Positions 32,212-39,170 of a stretch of DNA of 64,000 nt are shown here, piece after piece. The notes beneath the pieces were generated by a model that made no database searches, was not told where the DNA came from, and saw nothing but the letters and a program-made list of their open reading frames with translations. Position 1 is the first letter of the stretch. Each line of letters begins with the position of its first letter. The stretch is from an uncultured Veillonellaceae bacterium (GTDB lineage Bacteria; Bacillota; Negativicutes; Veillonellales; Dialisteraceae). Where the stretch lies: assembly GCA_927353735.1 (NCBI GenBank), contig CAKMIA010000003.1:89703-153702 (forward strand). Direction: 5' to 3'. Position numbers and translations under genes: made by a program.

Positions 32212-33201
32212 ATGACTATTCGAGAACGCACAGAGGCTGTCGAACGGCAGCTGCTCAGCCCGCGGGCGACCTTTTCCGACACGGCCCGCCGGGACCGGCC
32301 GGAAGAGGAGTGCCCCCTCCGCACGGCCTTTCAGCGGGACCGGGACCGCATCCTGCACAGCGGCTTCTTCCGGCGGATGAAGCACAAGACGCAGGTGTAC
32401 ATCGCGCCCCGGGGCGACCACTACCGCACCCGCATGACCCACACGCTGGAGGTGGCCCAGATCGGGCGCACCATGGCGCGGGCGCTCCGCCTCAACGAGG
32501 ACCTCATCGAGGCCATGGCCCTCGGCCACGATCTGGGTCATACGCCCTTCGGCCACGTGGGAGAGTCCGCCCTCAATGACGCCTGCGGCCATTTCCATCA
32601 CAACGAGCAGAGCGTGCGCATCGTGGAGGTGCTTGAAAAGGGCGGGCAGGGGCTCAACCTCACCCGGGAGGTGCGGGACGGCATCCTGCACCACACCGGC
32701 GCCGTGCGGGCAGCCTCGCCGGAGGGACAGCTCCTGAAATACGCGGACCGCATCGCCTATCTCTGCCATGACTTCGACGATGCGGAGGCGGCGGGGCTCC
32801 TCACGGCGGAGGACCTGCCGGACAATGTGCGCCGCCGCTTCGGCGAGACCCATTCGGAAATGATCACCGCCATGGTGACCGACCTCATTGCCGGTGCCAT
32901 GGACAGCGCGGTGATCCGCATGTCCCCCGAGGGAGACGAGACGCTCCTGCAGTTCCGGGAATTCATGTTCCGCCGGGTCTACCTGTCGCCGGCGCTCATC
33001 CCCGACCGGGAGCGGGGCTATCAGGTGGTGCAGATGCTCTACCGACATTTCATGGAGCACCCCGAGGAGATTCCTGCCGAGCGGCGGCTCCTGGCCGATA
33101 CGGATAAGCAGGCCGCGGTGGACTTCATCTCCGGGCTGACAGACAATCATGCCATCGCCCTCTTTCAGGATATTTTCGTGCCTCGCTACTGGAATCTGTA
33201 A
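32212..33201 (+). CDS. dgt: deoxyguanosinetriphosphate triphosphohydrolase-like protein
   Basis: Dgt-family HD-domain enzymes hydrolyse dNTPs to nucleoside and triphosphate. Visible are FRRMKHKTQVYIAPRGDHYRTRMTHTLEV, written here only in part: the RMTHT His, the GHDLGHTPFGH His-Asp pair near residue 105, and HNEQSVRIVE. The later Asp of the metal site is in LCHDFDDAEA. 329 residues from the ATG after AGCGAGG; the frame is open further upstream but overlaps ppsR. It is the short, dGTPase-like type 2 form. Family members can also act in phage resistance by depleting dNTPs, but nothing here indicates that. Confidence 0.9.
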   Translation: MTIRERTEAVERQLLSPRATFSDTARRDRPEEECPLRTAFQRDRDRILHSGFFRRMKHKTQVYIAPRGDHYRTRMTHTLEVAQIGRTMARALRLNEDLIEAMALGHDLGHTPFGHVGESALNDACGHFHHNEQSVRIVEVLEKGGQGLNLTREVRDGILHHTGAVRAASPEGQLLKYADRIAYLCHDFDDAEAAGLLTAEDLPDNVRRRFGETHSEMITAMVTDLIAGAMDSAVIRMSPEGDETLLQFREFMFRRVYLSPALIPDRERGYQVVQMLYRHFMEHPEEIPAERRLLADTDKQAAVDFISGLTDNHAIALFQDIFVPRYWNL

Positions 33202-33238
33202 AATTATATTACGGATAATATATACATCTCATTGTGCC

Positions 33239-33268
33239 TTGCAGGAAACGAAAAGAATTTCCTACAAT
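33239..33268 (+). promoter_or_regulatory. promoter of the Asp/Arg-repeat protein gene
   Basis: TTGCAG and TACAAT are 18 bases apart, 74 bases before the ATG. Confidence 0.55.
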
Positions 33269-33341
33269 ACAGACAAGAGGATTCCCTGAGGGGAAAGGCA
33301 TCTGCGCCGCAGGCGCGGAGAAAGGAAAAGAGGCGATCATC

Positions 33342-33851
33342 ATGAAAAAACTCCTGTTTACCGCATTTCTGACCGCAGCGCTCGCCGCGGGACTCACCGC
33401 ATCGGCCGCTCCGGCGGACAGAGGCCCGGAGGCGCTCCGGGGACCGGCAGCCGCACCGCTGGTCAGAGAAGATAAGGACAAGGATAAGGACAAGGGACTC
33501 CCGCCGGGACAGGCGAAAAAGATCGGAGACCGGAAGAAGGACCTGCCGCCGGGCATTGAGAAGAAGCTGGAAAACCGCCGTGATGACCGCCGGGATGACC
33601 GGAGAGACGAACTCCGCGGCGACCGGCGGTATGACCGGTATGACCGGGACGATCGGGATGACTGGGATGACCGGGATGACTGGGATGACCGGTATGACCG
33701 GGACGACCGGGATGACTGGGATGACCGGTATGATCGGGACGATCGGGATGACCGGCATGACCGGCACGACCGCCGTTGGGACCGGGACGACGATGATGAC
33801 GACGACCGGGACGATTTCCTCAGCAATCTGATCGATCAGATCCGGAAATGA
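33342..33851 (+). CDS. exported Asp/Arg-repeat protein
   Basis: The 169-residue protein has a signal peptide ([21 protein letters not shown], cleavage near residue 23). Next come a KDKDKDKG linker and two LPPG motifs ([18 protein letters not shown]). Last is a tail of about 90 residues made almost only of Asp, Arg, Tyr and Trp (units such as [13 protein letters not shown]). The LPPGxxKK element occurs in other exported Gram-negative proteins of unknown role. The charge-alternating tail is probably disordered and could bind metals, polyphosphate or envelope polymers. The RBS is AAAGGAAAAGAGG. A terminator follows. Function unknown. Confidence 0.75.
   Translation: MKKLLFTAFLTAALAAGLTASAAPADRGPEALRGPAAAPLVREDKDKDKDKGLPPGQAKKIGDRKKDLPPGIEKKLENRRDDRRDDRRDELRGDRRYDRYDRDDRDDWDDRDDWDDRYDRDDRDDWDDRYDRDDRDDRHDRHDRRWDRDDDDDDDRDDFLSNLIDQIRK
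33625..33790 (+). repeat. low-complexity repeat encoding the Asp/Arg tail
   Basis: GACCGGGATGACTGGGATGA-type units recur with slight variation. They also open spurious Pro/Val/Ile frames on the other strand. Confidence 0.8.
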
Positions 33852-33858
33852 CGGACAG

Positions 33859-33886
33859 AGGCCCTTGGCAGAAGGGCCTTTTCCTT
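33859..33886 (+). terminator. intrinsic terminator
   Basis: AGGCCCTT pairs with AAGGGCCTT around GGCAG, followed by T-residues. Confidence 0.85.
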
Positions 33887-33904
33887 TTCTTAAGGATTTA
33901 GATA

Positions 33905-33933
33905 TTTATATACCTCGATTCATGTGATATAAT
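33905..33933 (+). promoter_or_regulatory. promoter of the ArsR-type gene
   Basis: TTTATA and a perfect TATAAT are 17 bases apart. ATAT half-sites around the spacer could form the self-operator. Confidence 0.55.
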
Positions 33934-33972
33934 GCAAATAAATTCTTGCCGCAAAAGAAAAGGAGAACTCTT

Positions 33973-34347
33973 ATGGATTACGAACCGAGCTACAAAGAAT
34001 TTTCTACCATCTTCAAAGCGCTCTCCGATGAGACAAGGCTCTGCATCGTGGACATGCTTTCCTGTGCAGAGATGTCGGCCTGCGACATCCTCCGGAATTT
34101 CACCCTGTCTCAGTCCACGCTGAGCTATCATATGAAGATCCTCATCGAAGCGCACATCGTCAATGCCCGCCGGGAAGGCCTGTGGACGAAATACTCCATC
34201 AATGACGAGACCTTCCAGAAGGTGATGGACTTCCTGCCGGCGCTGTACAAGATGAAGAACGAATGCGTATGCAAGCAGATCAAATACTGCAAGGAAGGGG
34301 ATTCCTGTCCGGTCAACGAACACGGCCACGACTCCTTCGGCTACTGA
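33973..34347 (+). CDS. ArsR/SmtB family metal-responsive repressor
   Basis: The 124-residue winged-helix protein shows IFKALSDETRLCIVDML (helices 1-2), CDILRNFTLSQSTLSYHMKIL (recognition helix) and a wing with ARREGLWTKYSI. The canonical ELCVCDL arsenic site is changed to EMSACDI, keeping one Cys. A second Cys set, ECVCKQIKYCKEGDSC, sits at the C-terminus, so arsenite or another soft metal may be sensed by a rearranged site. The start is the ATG after AAAGGAG. No ars operon is adjacent; targets are unknown, although an ArsB/NhaD-like permease lies 6 kb upstream. Confidence 0.88.
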   Translation: MDYEPSYKEFSTIFKALSDETRLCIVDMLSCAEMSACDILRNFTLSQSTLSYHMKILIEAHIVNARREGLWTKYSINDETFQKVMDFLPALYKMKNECVCKQIKYCKEGDSCPVNEHGHDSFGY

Positions 34348-34351
34348 GAAA

Positions 34352-34377
34352 ATGCGGACCTTGTCCGCGTTTTTTTA
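34352..34377 (+). terminator. terminator of the ArsR-type gene
   Basis: GCGGAC-CTT-GTCCGC followed by seven T. Confidence 0.88.
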
Positions 34378-34438
34378 TGCCCGCTGTCCCGCCCTGCAGC
34401 GGAATGCAGACGCATGATAGAGAGGAAATCCAGCATAA

Positions 34439-34462
34439 AGACCTGCCACAAGTGACAGGTCT
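34439..34462. repeat. inverted repeat AGACCTG...CAGGTCT
   Basis: Seven perfect base pairs, one mismatch, then CAC/GTG. It lies between two terminators in an otherwise empty gap. Confidence 0.5.
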
Positions 34463-34494
34463 GGCAGAAATGACAGGAAAAAGCCGGCAAAAAA

Positions 34495-34521
34495 ACGCGT
34501 CCCGAAGGGCGCGTCTTTTTT
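34495..34521. terminator. terminator of the nitrilase gene, possibly bidirectional
   Basis: ACGCG and CGCGT with inner CCC/GGG form a stem; A-run and T-run on opposite sides. Confidence 0.75.
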
Positions 34522-34539
34522 ATTGCGCTGCAGAGGAGC

Positions 34540-35460
34540 TCATTCGTCCCGGAAGACGAGGCGCGTCACATCGGGGCGCGCATAGTGGCCGCACACATCG
34601 TGCTCCATGCGGCTGGCGGGCACCTTTTGCATATCCAGCTCGGCGTAGAGGATGCCTTCCTTATCCCAGAGTGTCTCCGTCACGGCGTGGCCCGAGGGAT
34701 CGATGACAGAGCTGCCCCCGCGGCAGACCATGTCGGGCAGGCGGGCCACCTCCGCGGCGCCGCAGAGATCCTTCGGGTAGTCCTCCCGGGAGAAGACCAT
34801 GTCGCAGTTCACGAAGTAGCAGTGCCCCTCGATGGCGATGTGGCGGATGGTGTGCTGCCATTCCGGATTGTCATTCGTATTGGGGGAGATGTAGATCGTC
34901 ACGCCCTTCTGGTAGAGCGCCGCCCGGGCGAGGGGCATATAGCTCTCCCAGCAGATCATGCTTCCCATGGGGCCCCAGGGCGTATCCATCACGGGGAAGA
35001 AATCCCGGTCCGCGTCGCCCCACACCACGCGCTCGCTTCCCGTGGGCTTCAGCTTCCGGTGGTTCATCACCGTGCCCTCGGGAGAAATGAAAATGTTGGA
35101 ATTGTACAGCGTGGCCGTCACGGCGTCCCGCTCGGAGATGCCCATGGAGAGATAGATGCCGTGCCGCTTCGCCGCCTCGGCGAGGGCGTCCGTTTCCGGG
35201 CCGGGGACGAGAATGGACGCGTCGTAATAGCGCTTCCAGTCCCGGCGGCCCTCCTCGGTGCGGCTCCCCACGGTGAAGCCGAAGGTCATGCCGTAGGGAT
35301 AGCCCGGGATGAAAAGCTCCGGAAAGACGATGAGCTCAGCGCCGTGGGCGGCGGCTTCGTCGATGAGGCGGAGCGCCTTGGCGAGGCAGGCGTCCTTGTC
35401 GAAGAGCACCGGCGCAGCCTGGACGACCGCGATGCGGCAGGGGGATTGCAGTGTTTTCAT
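34540..35460 (-). CDS. nitrilase (carbon-nitrogen hydrolase)
   Basis: Nitrilases turn nitriles into carboxylic acids and ammonia; relatives hydrolyse amides. The catalytic triad is visible: Glu48 in VFPELFIPG, Lys136 in NHRKLKPT, and Cys170 in MICWESYMPL. The CWE(S/N)xxP context is that of true nitrilases (aliphatic or aromatic) rather than amidases. 306 residues is normal; the soluble enzyme should form spiral oligomers. The start ATG lies 12 bases after GGAAAGGA. It is monocistronic and convergent with the ArsR-type gene. Confidence 0.9.
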   Translation of the reverse strand: MKTLQSPCRIAVVQAAPVLFDKDACLAKALRLIDEAAAHGAELIVFPELFIPGYPYGMTFGFTVGSRTEEGRRDWKRYYDASILVPGPETDALAEAAKRHGIYLSMGISERDAVTATLYNSNIFISPEGTVMNHRKLKPTGSERVVWGDADRDFFPVMDTPWGPMGSMICWESYMPLARAALYQKGVTIYISPNTNDNPEWQHTIRHIAIEGHCYFVNCDMVFSREDYPKDLCGAAEVARLPDMVCRGGSSVIDPSGHAVTETLWDKEGILYAELDMQKVPASRMEHDVCGHYARPDVTRLVFRDE

Positions 35461-35567
35461 GATAGAGTCCTTTCCTTGGGAAATCAGGGAATTTATCTCA
35501 TCATACCACAGCGGCGGCTCCCTGCCTATGCGGTCGGGAATTTTAAAATTTATTTATAAAAAGGGAC

Positions 35568-35596
35568 TTGCAAAAATCTGATTCATCGTATACTAT
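35568..35596 (+). promoter_or_regulatory. promoter of the 52-codon ORF
   Basis: TTGCAA and TACTAT are 17 bases apart. The 13-mer ATCGTATACTATA around the -10 (35585-35597) also occurs on the minus strand at 37538-37550, before the MarR gene. Confidence 0.6.
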
Positions 35597-35648
35597 ATAT
35601 CTCAAAGGAAGATAGTATGCTATAGAATTATATGAAAGGGTGAGAACC

Positions 35649-35807
35649 ATGAAACAGTATCCGCGCAAGTCCTGCTCCGCAGGAAGAAAAGACATCCGCA
35701 GCATGGATATTCCCTGGTGGATCTCCCTGCCGGAGGATATGCCGTCTCTGCGGAAGCCCGCAGCCGCTCCGCGGCGGACGGCGCGCCCTGACGGACAGGG
35801 ACAGTGA
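35649..35807 (+). CDS. small ORF, 52 residues, unknown
   Basis: The ATG is preceded by GAAAGGGTGAG and a good promoter. The product starts MKQYPRKSCSAGRKDIRSMD and continues with a PWWISLPEDMPSL segment and a basic Pro/Arg tail. No family is recognised. Its own promoter and ribosome site make it a reasonable small-gene candidate, but the last third is low-complexity and may drift. It is followed by repeats and a strong terminator. Confidence 0.45.
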   Translation: MKQYPRKSCSAGRKDIRSMDIPWWISLPEDMPSLRKPAAAPRRTARPDGQGQ

Positions 35808-35862
35808 AGCAGACAGATTTTCCATTGTATAGAGACAGCGCGCTCCGGCGCGCGGCAGAAGG

Positions 35863-35950
35863 CCTTCCGGCCGCGGATCACACCGGCCGGCGTGGTGAGT
35901 GTCCCGGTAGATGCACCGGAGACCTTCCGGCCGCGGATCACACCGGCCGG
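35863..35950. repeat. 28-bp direct repeat, two copies 60 bp apart
   Basis: Copies at 35863-35890 and 35923-35950 are identical. Each contains CCGGCCG and CGGCCGG arms that can pair, so each copy is itself a hairpin. Confidence 0.85.
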
Positions 35951-35962
35951 GAACACCCGGAG

Positions 35963-36004
35963 AAAGGATGGCTTTTTTCCCCTCTTTCAGCCATCCTTTT
36001 TTTC
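35963..36004 (+). terminator. strong terminator upstream of the radical SAM gene
   Basis: AAAGGATGGCT and AGCCATCCTTT form an 11-bp perfect stem around a 15-base loop, followed by T-residues. Confidence 0.85.
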
Positions 36005-36065
36005 ATGCCTGGAAGGGGGAGGGCCTTTCCTGTACAATGGAAAGAAACGGCCTGAAGGAGGACCT

Positions 36066-36977
36066 ATGGAAGGAATGTTTTTTGATTCGTACGATACGCC
36101 CGTATTCCGCCCGCCCAGCGAGGCGCGGAGCTTCATCCTGCGGGTGACGCGGGGCTGTGCGCACAACCGGTGCACCTACTGCAATATGTACCGGGGCGTG
36201 CGCTTCGAGCGGCTGGACGACCAGGCCATCTTGCGCCAGATCGCCCTGGCGGAGCACTACGGGAAGCGCTCCGTGCGGCGGGTGTTCCTCGCCGACGGGG
36301 ATGCATTCGTCCTCGATACGGACCGGCTGCTGGCCATTCTGGCGGAGCTGCACCGCGCGTTTCCTCTGCTGGAGCGGGTCTCCTCCTACGCGGCGCCGCG
36401 GGACATCCTGCGGAAATCGCCGGAGGAGATGGAAAAGCTTCGCGAGGCCGGGCTGGGGCTCCTGTACTACGGCATGGAGAGCGGCGATACGGAGACACTC
36501 CGCGCCGTGCGGAAGGGCGTCACCGGTGAGGAATCCGTCGCCGCCGGGCAGCGGGTCATTGCATCGGGGATGCAGCTCTCCATCATGACCATCCTCGGGC
36601 TGGCAGGCGCGCCGGGGAGCCGCCGCCACGCACTGGCCACGGCGGAGGCCATTTCCGCCATCCGGCCCACCATGTGGTCGGCGCTGTGCCTCATGCTGTA
36701 CCGCGGAAGCGAGCTGAAGGACCAGTTCGAGCGGGGCGAATTCCAGCCGCTCTCCCCGGCGGGGCTCATGGAGGAGCTGCGCCTCATGGTGGAGCACACG
36801 GAGCTGCCCGTGGGGAGCCGCTGCATTTTCCGGAGCAACCACGTGTCCAATTACATCCCCCTCGCGGCGGATCTGCCCCGGGAGAAGGACCGCCTCCTCT
36901 CGGATATCGACAGGTGCGTGGAGTACCTGCGCACGCTCCGCGGGTGGGACGTATACAATCACGACTGGAGCAAATAA
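36066..36977 (+). CDS. radical SAM protein
   Basis: The CAHNRCTYC motif near residue 35 (CxxxxCxxC variant of CxxxCxxC) binds the [4Fe-4S]-SAM cluster, and GLLYYGMESGDTETL near residue 136 is the GGE-like/SAM-binding strand region. Residues about 20-230 form the radical SAM barrel, with a short C-terminal helical part and no extra Cys-rich domain. It resembles the COG1032/Elp3-like set of uncharacterised enzymes. 303 residues from the ATG after AAGGAGG. Substrate unknown. It is monocistronic between two terminators. Confidence 0.82.
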   Translation: MEGMFFDSYDTPVFRPPSEARSFILRVTRGCAHNRCTYCNMYRGVRFERLDDQAILRQIALAEHYGKRSVRRVFLADGDAFVLDTDRLLAILAELHRAFPLLERVSSYAAPRDILRKSPEEMEKLREAGLGLLYYGMESGDTETLRAVRKGVTGEESVAAGQRVIASGMQLSIMTILGLAGAPGSRRHALATAEAISAIRPTMWSALCLMLYRGSELKDQFERGEFQPLSPAGLMEELRLMVEHTELPVGSRCIFRSNHVSNYIPLAADLPREKDRLLSDIDRCVEYLRTLRGWDVYNHDWSK

Positions 36978-36985
36978 GGCGCAAA

Positions 36986-37014
36986 AAAAGACACCGTTTC
37001 ATGCGGTGTCTTTT
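36986..37014. terminator. bidirectional terminator
   Basis: AAAAGACACCG pairs with CGGTGTCTTTT around TTTCATG. It serves the radical SAM gene and the convergent MarR gene. Confidence 0.9.
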
Positions 37015-37016
37015 CT

Positions 37017-37502
37017 TTATGCATCGGGATTGCTGGAATAGCCCAGATTGCTTTCCAGCTTCTGCAGGATGGACAGGAGCTGCTGCTTTTCCTCCTCGGT
37101 CACGCCCGTATAGATGAGCTCGTCGTCCCTCAGCATGGCCGTACAGCACTGGTCGCAGTTTTCCTTGGCCTTCGCCGTGAGGAGCAGCTGGTATTTCCGT
37201 CCGTCCTCGGGCACCTTCACCCGGTGGATGAGGTCCTTCTTCATCATATTCTGGATGAGCACGGTGATGGTCGGATTGGAGAGATGCATATGATCCTCCA
37301 GCGTTTTCTGCGTCACCACCTCGCCGGCGTGCCGGTCAATATAGGAGACCACCAGAAACTGCCGCAGGGTGAAGCCGTACTGGCCGGCGATATGGTTCGC
37401 CCGGTTCACGATGGCATTCCGGATATTGCCCAGCATGAAGGACAGAAGCGGCTCGTCCTCGTTGAGGAAATCCGATGCTTTCAGTATGGCCGTATCTTCC
37501 AC
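37017..37502 (-). CDS. MarR family transcriptional regulator
   Basis: The winged-helix core is QYGFTLRQFLVVSYIDRHAGEVVTQKTLEDHMHLSNPTITV, quoted here in parts: FTLRQFLVV, TQKTLEDHMHLSNPTIT and HRVKVPEDGRKYQLLLT (the beta-wing). The GTG start, 9 bases after AAAGGAGG, is chosen over a TTG that lies before that site. CDQCC near the C-terminus could be redox- or metal-sensitive. The promoter region carries the perfect palindrome TCGTATA-C-TATACGA, a typical MarR-type self-operator, over a TACTAT -10. Confidence 0.85.
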   Translation of the reverse strand: MEDTAILKASDFLNEDEPLLSFMLGNIRNAIVNRANHIAGQYGFTLRQFLVVSYIDRHAGEVVTQKTLEDHMHLSNPTITVLIQNMMKKDLIHRVKVPEDGRKYQLLLTAKAKENCDQCCTAMLRDDELIYTGVTEEEKQQLLSILQKLESNLGYSSNPDA

Positions 37503-37536
37503 GGTGTGTTGCCTCCTTTGGCCCAAAACTCTTTTC

Positions 37537-37551
37537 GTATAGTATACGATA
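37537..37551 (-). promoter_or_regulatory. MarR self-operator candidate over the -10
   Basis: The minus strand reads TCGTATACTATACGA, a 7-1-7 palindrome containing the TACTAT -10 hexamer. Confidence 0.55.
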
Positions 37552-37602
37552 TATTTTTCCTGCCGTCCAGATGATTAGTTAAAATAATTATCTGACGGGC
37601 AG

Positions 37603-37624
37603 AAAAAAAGCCGCCCGAGGCGGC
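37603..37624 (-). terminator. terminator of the small exported protein gene
   Basis: GCCGCC and GGCGGC with a short inner loop, followed by seven T on the minus strand. Confidence 0.8.
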
Positions 37625-37632
37625 GGTCCGGT

Positions 37633-38055
37633 TCAGAGCGCAAGCGGCACGGCAGCGGGCTCCTCCCCCGCAGGACGGATGGACCAGAGGCCGCTCCGGT
37701 CCGGCTCGGCGATGAGGTGCCGTTCGCCGGCGGTGATGAGGAAATACACCCGGCCGTTGTCCTCCCGGCGGGAGACGGCGAAATCCCCGGACGATACGGG
37801 ATAGGCCCGGCGGCAGACCACCGCGCCGTCCTGGCGGATGGTGAGGGTCATGACCCCGTCCTCCAGCTCCATGGAAAAGGCGGTGAGGCGGCCCGTGCCG
37901 TCCGTATAGAGGAGAGACGACGAGCTCCGGCTCGTCACGGCAGCCTCCGTGCCGGACAGATGCCACGCGGAGGAAGAGAAAAATGCCGTGCTTTCCGCAG
38001 ACGCGGCGGCGGGGAGCAGAAGCAGGCCCGCAAGGATCAAAGCAGCGGATTTCAT
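37633..38055 (-). CDS. small exported protein of unknown function
   Basis: From the ATG after AAAGGAG the product has 140 residues: a signal peptide (MKSAALILAGLLLLPAAASA, cleavage after residue 20) and a mostly beta domain with Ser-rich and strand-like segments (LTAFSMELEDGVMTLTIRQD, VYFLITAGERHLIA). It resembles periplasmic beta-sandwich proteins in style, but I recognise no family. A longer frame continues upstream into the YitT gene and is not used. It lies 20 bases after the YitT-family gene and is probably co-transcribed. Confidence 0.65.
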   Translation of the reverse strand: MKSAALILAGLLLLPAAASAESTAFFSSSAWHLSGTEAAVTSRSSSSLLYTDGTGRLTAFSMELEDGVMTLTIRQDGAVVCRRAYPVSSGDFAVSRREDNGRVYFLITAGERHLIAEPDRSGLWSIRPAGEEPAAVPLAL

Positions 38056-38075
38056 GAAAGAAGCTCCTTTCCGAT

Positions 38076-39071
38076 TCAGTGCTGATGAGCGTCCGTCGGC
38101 TCCGGTTCGCCCCGTTCCTCCCGGGACAGCTCCTGCTGCCATGATTCGGTGGGAATGAGCGTGCCGTCCGGGCCGGGACGATACCGGTCCGTATCGAGCG
38201 AGGCCGCCCGGGAGAGCGGGCTGGTGAAGCCCCGGCCGATGACGTCGGTGGTATTCATGATAAAGAGGAAGGCATGGGGATCGACCTTCCGGATGAGCCA
38301 TTTCAGGCGGGAGATCTGGGTCAGATTGATGATGGCGAAGAGGATCTTCTTGTCCCCGCCGGTGTACGCGCCCTGACCGTAGAGGAGCGTCGCCCCGTGA
38401 CGGAGATTCCGCAGGAGGGAGTCCGCCACCTCATAGGGCTTCTCCGACACGATGAAGGCCGCCTTCCGCTGGGCGAAGCCGATGACGATGCGCCCCGACA
38501 CGTTGGCATTGATGTACATGGCCACCAGCGTGCAGATGGTGGTCTCCACGGAGAAGAAGAGGCCCGACGCGGCCACGATGAGGCAGTTCAGCGCAAAGAC
38601 CACATAGCCGATCTCCAGATTGTAGTACTTCTTCACGATGGCGCCGATCACGTCGAGGCCGCCGCTGTTGGAATTGTAGCGGTACAGGATGCCGCAGCCC
38701 ACGCCGAGGAGCACGCCGCCGGAGATAGCCGCCACCAGCGGATTCTGCACGCCCTCCCACGAGGAGAGGAACGACGTGAGGTCGATGAGGACGGAAATGG
38801 CGATGGTGCCGATGATGGTGATCACCGTGTAGAACCGTCCCATGAACCGCAGGGACAGCAGCAGGATCGGGATATTCAGCAGGATATTCGTGAGCCCGAT
38901 GGGCAGCCCCGTGAGGTAGTACACGATCATGGCGATGCCCGTGAAGCCCCCCGCGATGAAGTGGTGCGGCACAAAAAAGAGATTGATGCCGAGGGCATAG
39001 AAGAAACAGCCCACAATGGTGACCAGCGTCACAAAAAAGTACGAGTTGAGGCGGAAATCATTCCGTTTCAT
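38076..39071 (-). CDS. YitT family membrane protein (DUF161/DUF2179)
   Basis: The first 210 residues have five to six helices with the family motifs FFVPHHFIAGGFTGIAMI and ILYRYNSNSGGLDVIG. Residues about 225-290 form the cytoplasmic DUF2179 domain (GATLLYGQGAYTGGDKKILFAII). YitT proteins are common in Firmicutes and have no settled function. The C-terminal 30 residues are polar and strain-specific in look. The start is the ATG after AAAGGAA; the divergent gene is ispE. Confidence 0.88.
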   Translation of the reverse strand: MKRNDFRLNSYFFVTLVTIVGCFFYALGINLFFVPHHFIAGGFTGIAMIVYYLTGLPIGLTNILLNIPILLLSLRFMGRFYTVITIIGTIAISVLIDLTSFLSSWEGVQNPLVAAISGGVLLGVGCGILYRYNSNSGGLDVIGAIVKKYYNLEIGYVVFALNCLIVAASGLFFSVETTICTLVAMYINANVSGRIVIGFAQRKAAFIVSEKPYEVADSLLRNLRHGATLLYGQGAYTGGDKKILFAIINLTQISRLKWLIRKVDPHAFLFIMNTTDVIGRGFTSPLSRAASLDTDRYRPGPDGTLIPTESWQQELSREERGEPEPTDAHQH

Positions 39072-39170
39072 GGTTGCATTCCTTTCTGACCGCAGAAGAG
39101 ATACAATACAGATACCGCGGATCATTCCGCAGCCATTCTCTTTTTGTATTATAGCATGAAGGAATTTGAA

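Noticed and set aside
33204..33767. Minus-strand Pro/Val/Ile repeat protein
   Set aside because: It is the antisense of the Asp/Arg repeat; no signal peptide or ribosome site, whereas the plus-strand gene has both.
35543..35956. 137-codon minus-strand frame over the same repeats
   Set aside because: The repeated PAGVIRGRK peptide merely reflects the DNA repeat, and the frame runs through the small-ORF promoter.
35804..36055. 83-codon frame containing two PAADHTG repeats
   Set aside because: It reads through the 28-bp non-coding repeats and a strong terminator, starts at a GTG without a ribosome site, and has no domain.
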